Shown piece after piece: positions 31,294 through 42,036 of a DNA stretch of 64,000 bases; positions within the stretch are counted from its first letter, which is position 1; the number at the start of each line of letters is the position of its first letter. The stretch spans positions 40,957,523 to 41,021,522 of the forward strand of contig NC_091930.1 in the NCBI RefSeq assembly GCF_041260155.1, in the 5' to 3' direction. The notes beneath the pieces are model-generated. The model was given only the letters and a program-made list of their open reading frames with translations, was not told where the DNA came from and made no database searches. A program made the translations under genes and the position numbers. Source of the DNA: Ptychodera flava. Its lineage: Eukaryota; Hemichordata; Enteropneusta; Ptychoderidae.

Positions 31294-33094
31294 TATACAC
31301 ATGTTCAAACATGCAAACCAACTGGAAACATTTTAGTTTTTGAATTACATTAAACTTAGGAAAAGGCACACGTAGCTTGCAAATATTGGATCCGATGATG
31401 TTTGCGGCAGACAGTCGATTTGAATGGGGCACGTTAAAAACAGGCAGTGAATAATTCATGGGAGATTTTGGACGTGGACCAGTACAATGGCACTGAAGTC
31501 GCCCGCATTCTACTGAGAGGCTGAGGAGTGACCATGGCAACGGGTATGGCTTACTGCGCCCCTACGTGCAAATTACATCGTCGTCACTCTGACGAAGCGT
31601 CGCGCTGTCGACGTCCTGCAGGAACACTGGCCACCAGTATGTTTTATTAGATTTTTTTGACCACCTAGGGATATTTAAGCTACTTAAGAAGCCCGACAAA
31701 ATCCAACACTCAGTTGCATGTTTGTGATATATATTTAATTTCAAATAAAAAAACTAAACACGCCGTTCTACTACACAAAGCCAATCTTTTGTGAAGAAAT
31801 TGTCTAAAATAATTCCATCCATATTTAAATTTTCACATCAGAAATTTCCTCTCTCAATAAAATGTACACATGTTAGGAACACCAGATCGAACATTAATAT
31901 ATGTTAATATTAAACTCTTCAAATATTTATACACCCATCATTTGAAAATCCTTCCATCCATCTGTTACGTTGTTTAAATTTACAAAATAATTTACAATTT
32001 CTCCGTGACGGGTTTTGACTAATCCGAATCTAAAAAAATATTTCCCTGTACAAAAGGTATCATGAAATATCTTTTTCAACGGTTTTAACACATTCCTTGC
32101 AGTAAACAAAGGAAGATAAATATTGACAATTATTGCTCTTTGATTGATGAAAACCGCACACAGAAGAAAGAAAAACTAAAAGTGTGATGAACTATGACGT
32201 CAGGAGTTGCTTGGAGACATAATATAATTCACGACGGTAAAAAAACTGATTGTTTTCGTGAAGCTTCAGCCATGACATTTTGAAAAACGATTTGTCACAA
32301 TGGATGGAGGCTCTTTCTAAATCTACTCAAAGAATCGAAAATAGAACAACATATACATACAGAAAAAAGTAAAACAAACAAAAATTACTCTAAATAAATT
32401 AGCGGTAGATCTGACATTACTTATCGATCAATTTTCAGATCTAATCAGCTGTCTGCGATGAGCAAAATCACCGCATCAGCTGTTTAACACATGAGAGGAA
32501 ATAATTAAACATTGGCACACATTCTTCACTTTTCAAATAACCTGTGTTTCGATCTGTGACGAATTAAACTTACAGAGAAAATAATCTGATTGCTGTTGCC
32601 ACTGAACATTTTATATTGCGCCCTCTATTGACGAGAACATTGTTTGTCTCGTCCCTGAATGACTGTACTATTTTTAGCATTTTCTGTTCAACAAAAAAAA
32701 TTAATCCCTATGGTGTTTTTAGAAACAAAGTATTGGCCTTGCCAACACAATGCATTTTGTCCAATACGCCATGTTATTGTTAATTAAATGAATTCTTGTC
32801 TGGACTAAAATCCACTAGTCGGCAATAACAACAGACATTGATATGTACAGGCTGTGAACGCTAGCATTACCATACAGTTCAACATGACTGTATATTGCTG
32901 ACTGAAGAATTAGGCTGGAAATCTTACAGCTATATAAACCGAGCTTTTCAACTCTGTTGGGTTTCCTAATTATCTCTCTTCTCATGACATCTACATATAA
33001 GTAACACATACCAAACTATTTAATCAATAACGTTGTACGGGGTCAAATTGTTCCCTCCGTAAATATGATTTCCAAATTAGCAGCCTTTGTTTGA
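31294..33094. other. AT-rich intergenic stretch
   Basis: No coding region, RNA gene or assigned repeat was seen. Confidence 0.45.
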
Positions 33095-33432
33095 TTACGG
33101 TAGAATGTGCACCGGGGACAGATATTCAGAATCTCAAATTCGTTCAGCACTTTTCTGATTTATCACTTGTGGGGGTATTTTAAAGCTCCTCGTGTAAGAA
33201 AATTTTTCACCATCTTAGTTTATTGAAAATGGAAAATTTTACCGGAATGGGTGGCCATTTTGAATTTCAAATTTCAGTTAATGTTAGGTAATTTATTTCC
33301 CGACTGCTCAACCTTGTGCAGTGACCCCTGATTTTTATTCATGATTTGCTATGAGCAATGTTGAAAGTCTCATGGTGGAAAGTTTGAGCAAAAGTTTTAA
33401 ATCTTGTACTGTTGAGGCAGTTGATATTAAGC
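33095..33432 (+). mobile_element. Family A MITE, diverged copy
   Basis: Begins TTACGGTAGAATGTGCACCG and retains the GGGACAGATATTCAGAATCT and GTGGCCATTTTGAATTTCAA blocks. The right end is degraded, so this looks like an older copy. Confidence 0.75.
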
Positions 33433-33520
33433 ATCAGTTTATAACAGTTACTTGTACAAGACTGTATCAGCCTTGCACAAACATCTTGAAGAAACATAGC
33501 AGAACCCAACACTTTTCTTT

Positions 33521-33882
33521 AAAGGGCTAGTAGTAGTTGCAACTTTTGAAGATATTTTTACCTATTTTTGCTTTTTATGTTAACTACAGTTTTGTTTTCT
33601 AAACCCTAAAAGCATGTTGAGATACAGTATTCTGTTTTTCAGGTCAGTCTATACATGTGCAGACTGCAATCGCTGTCCTTATATATTCACAAGTGAATTC
33701 TGGTCTGGACTGAATACACTTGCGAACAATAATGATGTATTTTACATGCATAGACCCCGTATTAAGAAGCTAAACGGTTGGTGTTTCAACATGCTCCATG
33801 AGAGTAAAACAAGAACTGGCAATTGACATACAAAGCAAAAAGAGTTGCAGAAATCATCACAATTTACAGTTACTGGCCTTTT
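33521..33882 (+). mobile_element. Family C MITE, copy 2
   Basis: Begins AAAGGGCTAGTAGTAGTTGC and ends ACAGTTACTGGCCTTT, with an interior that aligns to 12771-13119, including the GAATTCTGGTCTGGACTGAA block. Confidence 0.7.
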
Positions 33883-34526
33883 CAGGCACACTTTCATTCA
33901 CACACGCTGAATTCAATTAACAGTAGAGTCTGCGAAGCAGCATGATCCACTTTTGATAAACGCTTGGCTATTTCATAGCTACTAATTAATTATTCAGTGC
34001 CTCAAGGTTCGTCGTTTAAATTAAAACCAGTGTAGATTCCAAGCTATCACTACATTAAAGTCTACAGCAGAAACATGCTCCCCGATAAGAAATCTCCTTT
34101 CATATAGGAGCCTTGGCATATAGGCCAAAATGAAATGCTTTTTTTGGCCTGTAAGATGCTTCTTGGCAATTGCATTGACCATTTGGGAGTTTTTCGTGTT
34201 TTTTTTCATATTTTTCATTTTCTGGATGCAGGTGACCAAAACACAATAGCAAACTGATACATAATATTTCAACGTGTCAAATCAGCTTGTGGTTGGATGG
34301 TTGACAATACATGTCGGCTTGTCCTACCAAGGACCAATATTTGACCTCTAATACACTGTACCAGGTACCTGTGTCTAGTCTGGTGCTCACATAAAAAATT
34401 GAACTGGTAGTTGAGTGACCCACTTTGACAATAGTTCAATCGAGCACACATGTAGAGTGCTACCGTGTTACCCATCTTATCTACATAACATCATAGATAA
34501 GGAGACAATCCTGTGATTATTCTGTG
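33883..34526. other. Intergenic stretch, nothing recognised
   Basis: Short minus-strand frames (34021-34475) have no recognised domain. Confidence 0.4.
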
Positions 34527-34702
34527 CTAGGCCAGTACCTGTAACTATTGATAATTTTTTCCTGTTACTTTTGTTCAGTATGTCATTGAAAGTTTTGTTC
34601 TGCTCCCCAAAGCATGGTGAAACATCAAACTATTTAGCGTCTATACATGTAGGTTGCACTGTTTTTGTTACCATTTGAATTCTAGTCCAGACAAGAATTG
34701 AC

Positions 34703-34929
34703 TTAACCCTTGAGTGCCGTAATTTTTTCCCGCCAAAATGTTAGTACAACATTTTACCACTTTTTGTGAATTGTTCCATTATTTTTTTGGGATAATTTTG
34801 GACCAAAAAGACATCATATTTTATTTGCTACAGTTTTTTACCAAAAATTTTGGCAAACATCTGAAAAAAATTTACCAGAGTATATTTTATAAATGGAACA
34901 AAAATTGACTTTGGCGCTCAAAGAGTTAA
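34703..34929. mobile_element. Family D MITE, copy 2, nested in family C
   Basis: Starts TTAACCCTTGAGTGCCGTAA and ends TTGGCGCTCAAAGAGTTAA, with TTAA at both ends. The flanking bases belong to one family C copy, so the insertion is younger than that copy. Confidence 0.8.
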
Positions 34930-35061
34930 TTGCCCACAATGTACATGATTAGTTGACAAGCTGCACACCATGTATCTCAACATGCGGTTAGGAGTAGAAC
35001 GATAAAGATTGGTTGACGTTAAAGACAAAAACAGAAAAAATATCACATATGAGTACAGCCA

Positions 35062-35155
35062 TTGACCCCTTTTCACAACTTTGGTTTGGCCTGAACCCAT
35101 TGTGATGGTATGATTGTGGACCAGTTCACAGGGAATCGGGGTGAAATTACGTTAA
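35062..35155. mobile_element. Family E short MITE, copy 2
   Basis: About 94 bp from TTGACCCCTTTTCAC to GGGGTGAAATTACGTTAA. It shares the AACCCATTGTGATGG and GATTGTGGACCAGTTCACAG blocks with the copy at 52314. Confidence 0.65.
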
Positions 35156-35190
35156 ACTTGTAATTGACATATCCATTATGAGCAGACTGC

Positions 35191-38089
35191 CAGTACAATA
35201 CTACAGGTTTGTACAATTACATGGTATCAACAGTATATTGTTCAGCTCAGTGAAAAAAATATACATAATTTGGCCAACTTTCTGTATACTATTAGCTATC
35301 AAAACGTTATTAAAAATCACACCTGTAGTGGAATAGAAACCAGTTATACAAAGAGTACCATATAATATGGACTAGGCTACACTTTACAACAATAGGGTGA
35401 TACACGTGAGAGATAAAAATGTCTCTTAAAAGGCACAGATTGTTATTGCTTATCACTTTAAAAGTTTAAACATTTTAAACTGAAACAATATGGTAAAACT
35501 AACTTCAAGCAGTATACATCATAATATCAATACATACAAACCAATAATTGATACAGTAAAACACAATGTAAAAAAATCCTTCGGTTATGAAGCAGCCAAT
35601 GTAAACATCCTTGACAGACCCAACCCCCCACACTCCCCCACTGTGGGCCTATGTAGAAGATTTGGAAATCAATCTTGTGAAATTTCCTGAATGTCCAATC
35701 CCCTGGGGTAGGGGCAGTCAAGAAAGTTCCAACATGGGGACAGTCATTATAGCATCTGTGACACAGTCTCCTGCATAGAGCCCACACAGGTCTGTAAAAA
35801 ATAAAGCCATGGGACCCAAAGTGAGGTAATTTCTCTCCCCTTTTGGGCTCACTTTCCTGGCAAATACTATCTATATCCCCAACATTTGTTGTGTATTTCA
35901 GAGGTTCCCCCTCTGGGGCTTACACTGACTACTGCACAACTCCATTGTGAAGGCACGATCTGTGTGAGTTTTCGTGACGACAGCAACAACTCCAGGAGCA
36001 CTGGGACCAATTTTTTGGTGTGAAAATGATGGCATTTTCAGAGGCAAAAATGCATCGTATTATGAAGCAACTTGAACCATACGGATGATGTTGATTTGTA
36101 AAACTGCAAGATAGTGCATTTCGGGTTTTATTTTTTAAAGATTGTCCAAAGCACTCGTTCAGAATTTTCACACCTCACATCCGACACCGTTCGACAAACA
36201 AGATAATATAATTTTGCATGTACTGACAGAGACTGACCTCTGAACTGGCTTCAACCAGTAGTAAAATTGTGCATAATTTGTCATTCACAAGAGGTCAAAG
36301 GTTCCAATGGAACAGTGTTCCCATTGTGGTTTGTTAACAGGAAGTGAAAATCCTATTCACAGACGGTGAACGACTGCCATAAATTTACCTGTTTGGTTGT
36401 CGGTAGAACAAAGAACAGTGTCGATGGGAGCTTCACTTTGCAAAAATACATTTTCACAAAAAAATCGGTCTCTCACTAATTTTTAAACTCAAAATATCTG
36501 GAGGACTAGACGCATATCTATACCTAACCGCTACATTGACTTATATACATGATGAGTCCTAGGGAAAATATGCCTACAATTTATCAAAAAAGTTTCAATA
36601 TGTAAAGATTTAGAACAGGAAATCTATTTTGAATTTTTTTCCTTTGACATTGTATGAAAACAGTCAAAATGATCCATCACATTAGAAGATACTTTATGCC
36701 AAGAATGGATTTAATGGAAGCTAAATGATGTTCAAGAACATTGTTGGTGAATTTGAGCAGTTGAGAAACTACCCTTTTCATCATACACAGAAACATGTGT
36801 CTGAATCATTCAATTTCTGACCTACTAAGTTCAAGGATAGCTCACTGCACTTGCTTTTTTATCCATTAATTCACAAATGAAGGCACTGATTGTAAAGATT
36901 TCATTGCACTTATGGCAGTAAACGTTTCCAGATTGAAAAGCATTTTGAAAGCAATTGGTCTGTTTCCTTGACAACTGTTCTGCTGTCTTTGTGATATCAT
37001 CATCACTGAATTTGAGGCATTATATCAAACGCAAGCATGAATCTGATGACGATGTCGTTGCTAGCTGTAAAGTAACTGACACAAATTATACCGTACATTA
37101 TTTTATTTTGGACTGAGATTCCAACAAGTGTATTTGATAGACTTCTTAAATATTCCCACTGTGTCAAGTTCACCCTTCAAAAGTAGCAAATTTCTTGAAG
37201 AAATGACAGCTATCCAATCTGCATGTCAAGGTCAAAGTCCGCCTGGTACAGTGCACCCTGAGCATATAGAAACCCATCAGTTTTATGTGCAGCATTATCC
37301 AAGGCGCTTCAAAATCCTGCACACCAAATCATGGCGCGGCAACTGAAAGACTTCCGTTAAGTCAACACCCTCCAAAATTGTCCCCTCGCTCCTGTCTTTG
37401 AAATTAGTTTCATTTGGTGACCCTCTTTCGGAACAAGTTTGCACATAAAATCAAACTTTGAGAAGGATCACAGTAACAATAAGGATTGCTTTGAGCGTTA
37501 AAATTGTATACCCCTCAGATATAAATGGAAAGGGTCAGGGTTTGTGTGTGAGGGGAGGGGGAGGTGAGGCAATCTCTCTCAGCAGCTGTCACTGATTTGC
37601 TAACCCCCTTGACAACGCCTGAGTACTGGAATTTTCCCGTGCCATGATAGATAATTCCCCTACACCTGGAGTGTCAGATAGTTCTTGCAAGTGCCTATAT
37701 GTGTTTACAGTATGTTTTGTGAAGCTGTATTTTTACAACTCTGAAAATCTTGGAATTACGTACGTACGTACAGAAATCAAATATATGCAAGATGTTTGTG
37801 ACTTGGGATGCGACACAGTTGCCAAATTACAAAACTAACCCGCCTCCAACCTTGTATTTCTATGAGGCACAAGCCAAATTGAACAAAATTTTGTAAAGAA
37901 TCATTGTATATGAGAAAAAGTATTGACAAAAAGTACATTTTACCATTAACCATACTTACATAAAAAAATCAGACGAAAACATTTTCTCAGTTAATGGCAG
38001 TCTAAAAGTTACAAATGACCAATATTTTGTATCCATAGTGTTCTGTACAAGATGTAAACAAAAATTAGCATAGGCACTTGTGGTAGAAA
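35191..38089. other. Intergenic stretch downstream of the TPR gene
   Basis: It should contain the 3' UTR of the minus-strand TPR gene near its upper end. No other gene or repeat is supported. Confidence 0.45.
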
Positions 38090-39624
38090 CTAAGAACTTG
38101 ATCCAGCTGGCCCTGGAGTTGAAAGGTAAGGCGCTCTTCCGTCATTTGTTGCCACTCCCGCCTCTATCGCCTTCTTCATCTTCAGCGCCTCCTCGTGATA
38201 TTTCACAGCTTTCTCAAAGTCCTTCTGCTTCTCCCACACATTCCCGAGAATCGTCAGCATGGAGGCGAGGCGCTCGTCCACGTATTCCGTGTAATCCGGG
38301 TGCAGCCTCTTCCACATGTCCAGCGATTCGATCAGGAAGAGTTGCGCCTTTCCGTAGTTTTCCAGGCGAAAGTACATTTCCCCGAGGTGGCCAAGGGTGA
38401 CAGCAATATCCTCATGCTGAGTGGATTTTCCGTGGATTTCTCTCTCCAGCTTGAGTCTCTCCTCCAGTTTTGCGATGGCGTCATAGTAATTTTTCTCCAG
38501 CATAAATCTTTCGCTTTCCGCTTTGACCTGTACTAATTTATCTGATGAATAAAAAACAAAAATACTGATGACTGCCTGTATGACTTTAAGGTAGAACGCA
38601 CCTCGGGGACAGACATTCGGACTCTCAACTTTTACAATTCTCTTGTGATATACCACATGTGGGGGTTCATTTTAAAGCTCTTGGTGAAAGAAAACTTTTA
38701 AGCGGGTTAGTTTTTCGAAATTCGAAAATTTTTATTTTTCTCCATAGAGTTAACACAGGGATGGCGGCCATTTTGAATTTCTAATATCGGTAAATCTTGG
38801 GTAATTTGTTTCTCTAGTACCAAAATTTGCGCGGTGACACCCTATTTTTATTCTTGATTTTGAAAGAGAATGATTGAAAGATCCCTTGAGCAAAGTTAGA
38901 GGAAAAGTTTAAGTCTTTCACTTTCGAGGTGCATTATACTTCCTTAAATCCTATGCTTTGGGTGTTGTGTGTTGATGAAGATTGTGTGAAGTGCACGATG
39001 TTGTGTCAACGCATCAAATACTCCATACTTATAGCCTGTCATGCAAGTTAAAGGGAGGAGGGCGTCGTCGGAACTGTGCCGTGCAACTTTGTTGTTTACA
39101 ATGTATTTTATGCATGATGTCTAGATGCAGCTCGTCGACATACGGTATCTGTAGCATTCAAATTTTACAATATACATTGTAAACATTTTACCTTCATCAA
39201 TCACCGACGTACCCCAGATACAGTGTTTACATCGGTCGTAGGGGTCCCTGGCAACCTTTGAGCAGAGTTCTGACGACACCTTCCATTCAATTTACAAAGT
39301 CTCTTTCCGGTTCTTATGTGTCAGTCCAGTTATTTGTTGGAATGCTGCCTTTTAAGAATTTAAACTTGATGAAGCGATGGAAACATATCATTTTTTATTA
39401 CTAAGTTACCAGAATAACTCTATATTCCAGACATACAACCCTTGCCATTATGGCAAAACTAGTTGATTGATTGATTGATTGATTGATACAAAAAAATAAA
39501 ACTATTTGTATTTCTTACCTCCTGATATTTGTCTCTGACTAGATGCCGCGGGAACCTGTTCGGCCGCTGCTGATCCCACATTGTCTTCTGTCTTCTGATC
39601 AAAACAGCAGAGCATGCATGCCAT
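38090..39624 (-). CDS. Small TPR protein, kinesin-light-chain-like, two coding exons
   Basis: Exon 1 is 39624-39519 and exon 2 is 38541-38090. The donor is GAG/GTAAGA and the acceptor a T-rich tract ending CATCAG. Both sides are phase 1, and the sum, 558 bases, gives 185 residues plus TAG. The ATG has G at -3 and +4 and an in-frame TGA 15 bases upstream. The N-terminus MACMLCCFDQ is cysteine-rich, which could allow palmitoylation (inference). Three TPR-type helix pairs follow at about 41-72, 79-116 (LGHLGEMYFRLENYGKAQ) and 126-160 (LGNVWEKQKDFEKAVKYHEE). Their 42-residue spacing and the KAVKYHEEAL pattern resemble kinesin light chain and related TTC proteins, but the protein is far too short for KLC. 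It probably serves as a protein-binding scaffold; the exact family is not identified. The intron carries a family A and a family J MITE. Confidence 0.82.
38586..38947 (+). mobile_element. Family A MITE, copy in the TPR gene intron
   Basis: TTAAGGTAGAACGCACCTCG at the left, CGAGGTGCATTATACTTCCTTAA at the right. It lies antisense to the gene, just upstream of exon 2, and extends the exon's open frame spuriously. Confidence 0.82.
39055..39288 (+). mobile_element. Family J MITE, copy 2, in the TPR gene intron
   Basis: The ends GAGGGCGTCGTCGGAACTG and AGTTCTGACGACACCTTCC are inverted repeats. The interior blocks ACAGTGTTTACATCGGTCGT and GTCCCTGGCAACCTTTGAGC are shared with 6067-6304. It is about 235 bp and non-coding. 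Confidence 0.75.
39463..39488. repeat. TTGA/GATT short tandem repeat
   Basis: Six GATT units just inside the intron donor side of the TPR gene. It may be the tail of a SINE or LINE, but no body was recognised. Confidence 0.8.
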
Positions 39625-40094
39625 TGCTGTGCGACGTCAAACCTGGCAAGAATTGACGGACAGAGGCGGAACAACAGGGAGAAGTTAGGGAAAAGTTCCA
39701 GAGTCCGAGAGTGTACGCAAAAAAAGGGGTTTAATTGGGAAATGGGGAATATGCTAGTGTAGACAAGTGGTGTGACAGACAGACAAACAGACAGGAAGAC
39801 AGACAGAGACACAAAATGTGAGACACAGGAGTGACAGGAATATAAGAATCAGTCAGGAGAGACAGCTGTGTTCCATAGATCTGAAGATTGAAACGATAAA
39901 TATTTGAAATGAATGGAATATTAAGAATGTGTATTCACCAATCTTTTCAAAAAAATCTAACTTCTCATGTGAATACAATTTTGATTTCAGACAATTGGCA
40001 TTTGCAGAAAAGGCAACTGTGACATGCCAGAGAATGTTCCAACTGCAATACCAATAAAGAATACCAAAATGGTGTGAGTTGTATCAAAGCTCAC
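39625..40094. other. Upstream region of the TPR gene
   Basis: It should hold the 5' leader and promoter of the minus-strand TPR gene. It also contains a CAGA-rich patch near 39776-39810. No TATA-like or other element could be assigned with confidence. Confidence 0.45.
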
Positions 40095-40550
40095 TTAAAG
40101 GTATACTGTCACTGTAATTTATGCTAATGTATTCATGTAATGACGTATTATGGTAGTGCGCATGTGCAGAATAAAGTATGACTCTCCTCATGCTTGAGAC
40201 TAGTGAACAACGGCCTCCGTTTCTCTCTATACATACATAGTACATATACTACAAGTGGTGACGAGGATAAAATATCAGTGACCTTAGAGTGCAAAGTGCA
40301 TTGTTCGCGCAACGTGTGAGTTGTTTCGAACAAAAACGAGGTTATAATACAATACATAGTACATATACCACAGTCACCTGTTCCAATTTTGCAACAGTTA
40401 CCATGGAAAGAGAAAATCTAACCAATCACAGATTTTAAGCGGGTGGCCGCGTTTTAAAAACAGCGCCCTCACATGGGCATTTTGAATACCAAGGAACGCC
40501 CCTTTGACCGTATATGGGCATATTTAGATTACAGATGACTGTATACTAGT
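40095..40550 (-). mobile_element. Family B MITE, copy 2, split by an LTR-type insertion
   Basis: The outer parts (TTAAAGGTATACTGTCAC at the left, then CACCTGTTCCAATTTTGCAA onward to about 40550) match the reverse complement of 25680-25871. The middle is occupied by a 260-bp element flanked by GTCAC duplications. Confidence 0.8.
40113..40372 (+). mobile_element. Miniature LTR-type retroelement fossil
   Basis: The element starts with TG and ends with CA and is flanked by identical 5-bp GTCAC repeats (40108-40112 and 40373-40377). The first about 141 bases look like an LTR: TGTAATTT start, an AATAAA-type signal, and a TACATATACTACA end. Directly after it comes TGGTGACGAGG, in the place expected for a primer-binding site. 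The far end repeats the LTR terminus (TACATATACCACA). There is no coding region, so it is a reduced fossil, probably Ty3/gypsy-like by layout. The intact target repeats suggest a fairly recent origin relative to its host MITE. Confidence 0.6.
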
Positions 40551-41955
40551 ATATTAATGCTAGGTTATACATGTGTTATACAAATATTTTCGGTATATGT
40601 AAATTGTGTATGGGAAAGCATCATATTATTGCAGTCTGGTACCATATGTACAACAGTTACACTAATATATGAACATATTGTACGATTTGCTGATAATACA
40701 CTCAATATGGCGTTTCCAATTTTGCTTACCCCTCACCATATGTCTGATATCATATGAACCATATTTCACACAACATTTATCCTAGATATTTCAGCTATAT
40801 AAACGTAAACTAAACACAAGTTTACGAGGTTGGCGGGCAGCCAGATGGATCCGATCATGGTTTATGGACTCAGAGAATGGTAAACTCGCAAATTACAAGT
40901 TATAAAGTTTGTGTCGAGGCATTTCGTCAACTACCTCTACTGCTCGGGGAGGACAAAACCGCCGTCAATAGCCCGAACACACGACATGTGAGGGGTGTCA
41001 GTGTACGTTACTCAGATTACTTTTGGCACGGGACTCGACTCCCTCCATGGATTAGGGCTATATGGCAAGCTCATCACATATCAAGTATCTGGGCCATGTT
41101 TCGGAATTGAGGTAGGAAGGGACATTGGCAATATACGTCCTTGTTTCATAAAACACGCGGAACATTCACTTGCAGAAACAAACACAGCGGTTGGCCATTC
41201 ACTGATGCCTATACAGAAACCAAGCGACTGAATCGAACAGCACACTCGAGAACACAGTAGACTTTGGACTTCGGTTGGGAATATGTGAGTCACAGCCAAG
41301 CACAGCACAGCGAGGAAATCCAGTAGACTCGCGTTTGACTAAAATACCATAATATCTAATAAATACTACATTATATGCCATTTCAGCTAAAGTGTGATGA
41401 CACAAATTTAGATCAACATGCATTTTACACGAAACGGGCCAGTCAGATCAGTTTGAATGTGGTCACGAATTTTTAAAGGCCCTAACCAATCACCGGGGGA
41501 CTTAATCAATTTATCGTTTATTATATCGAGAATAATGCAAAACACATGGGTATATTTCCACGAGTACGCGGAACAATTTGACCTATAATTATACGTCGAA
41601 ACCCATGGATGCGAAACCATGGTATGTCAGTATGTCACTCACCAGACCAGCATGAGAAGTGCAGCTATATTAAACGCCACGGTACGTGCATGCAGCCCCT
41701 CCCCTTTTCTGTTTTCGACTCTAACCCACCTCAGTGTAATATATAAAACGTCAACTTACTGAAAATCCCAATGACAGACTCGATAAATGAAAAGACATCT
41801 GCCGATGGTACGGCGTATCCCTTTGTGTTTGCCAACAGACGTGAATCGCTTTGTTCTGTGTCGTCCCACTGCACTGCAAACATCACTCGCTTGTTGTAAA
41901 ACTGAACCCTGCTTGACCTCCCTCGGTTCATCGCGCATGATCAATGCAATCTGTA
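40551..41955. other. Spacer between the divergent TPR and PPOX genes
   Basis: No gene recognised. The last few hundred bases before PPOX probably contain its promoter and 5' leader. Confidence 0.5.
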
Positions 41956-41966
41956 AATATGGCGGC
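41956..41966 (+). promoter_or_regulatory. YY1-like motif upstream of PPOX
   Basis: AATATGGCGGC matches the YY1 core AANATGGCGGC, which in animal housekeeping genes commonly lies just downstream of the transcription start. It lies 71 bases before the PPOX ATG, a fitting place. Its function here is an inference. Confidence 0.45.
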
Positions 41967-41999
41967 GTAGTGGAACACGTTCAGCGTCGATTTCCAAAC

Positions 42000-42023
42000 A
42001 TGTTTCTGTGCTATACGATGTGA
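42000..42023 (+). promoter_or_regulatory. Possible short uORF in the PPOX leader
   Basis: An ATG at 42000 opens a seven-codon frame ending TGA at 42021-42023, 13 bases before the PPOX start and out of frame with it. It matters only if transcription starts upstream of 42000. The same frame is open further 5', to an ATG at 41787. Confidence 0.35.
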
Positions 42024-42036
42024 GACGACTGTTGAC

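Larger units (their letters stand above)
34527..35190 (+). mobile_element. Family C MITE, copy 3, interrupted by two other MITEs
   Basis: The left part (GGCCAGTACCTGTAACTATT; GTTCTGCTCCCCAAAGCATG) and the part after 34930 (ACATGATTAGTTGACAAGCT; GAGTAGAACGATAAAG) are pieces of one family C element. A family D element (34703-34929) and then a family E element (35062-35155) interrupt it. Confidence 0.65.

Noticed and set aside
30987-31540. Met-Tyr-Val-Cys repeat frames on the minus strand
   Set aside because: Translation of the CATA microsatellite.
38542-38656. N-terminal extension of the TPR exon frame
   Set aside because: These codons come from intron and family A MITE sequence; a T-rich acceptor at 38541 and a phase-matched upstream exon define the true start of exon 2.
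41787-42023. 78-codon frame upstream of PPOX as a gene
   Set aside because: No domain and no homology; it lies in the probable promoter or leader. Only its last ATG is kept, as a possible uORF.
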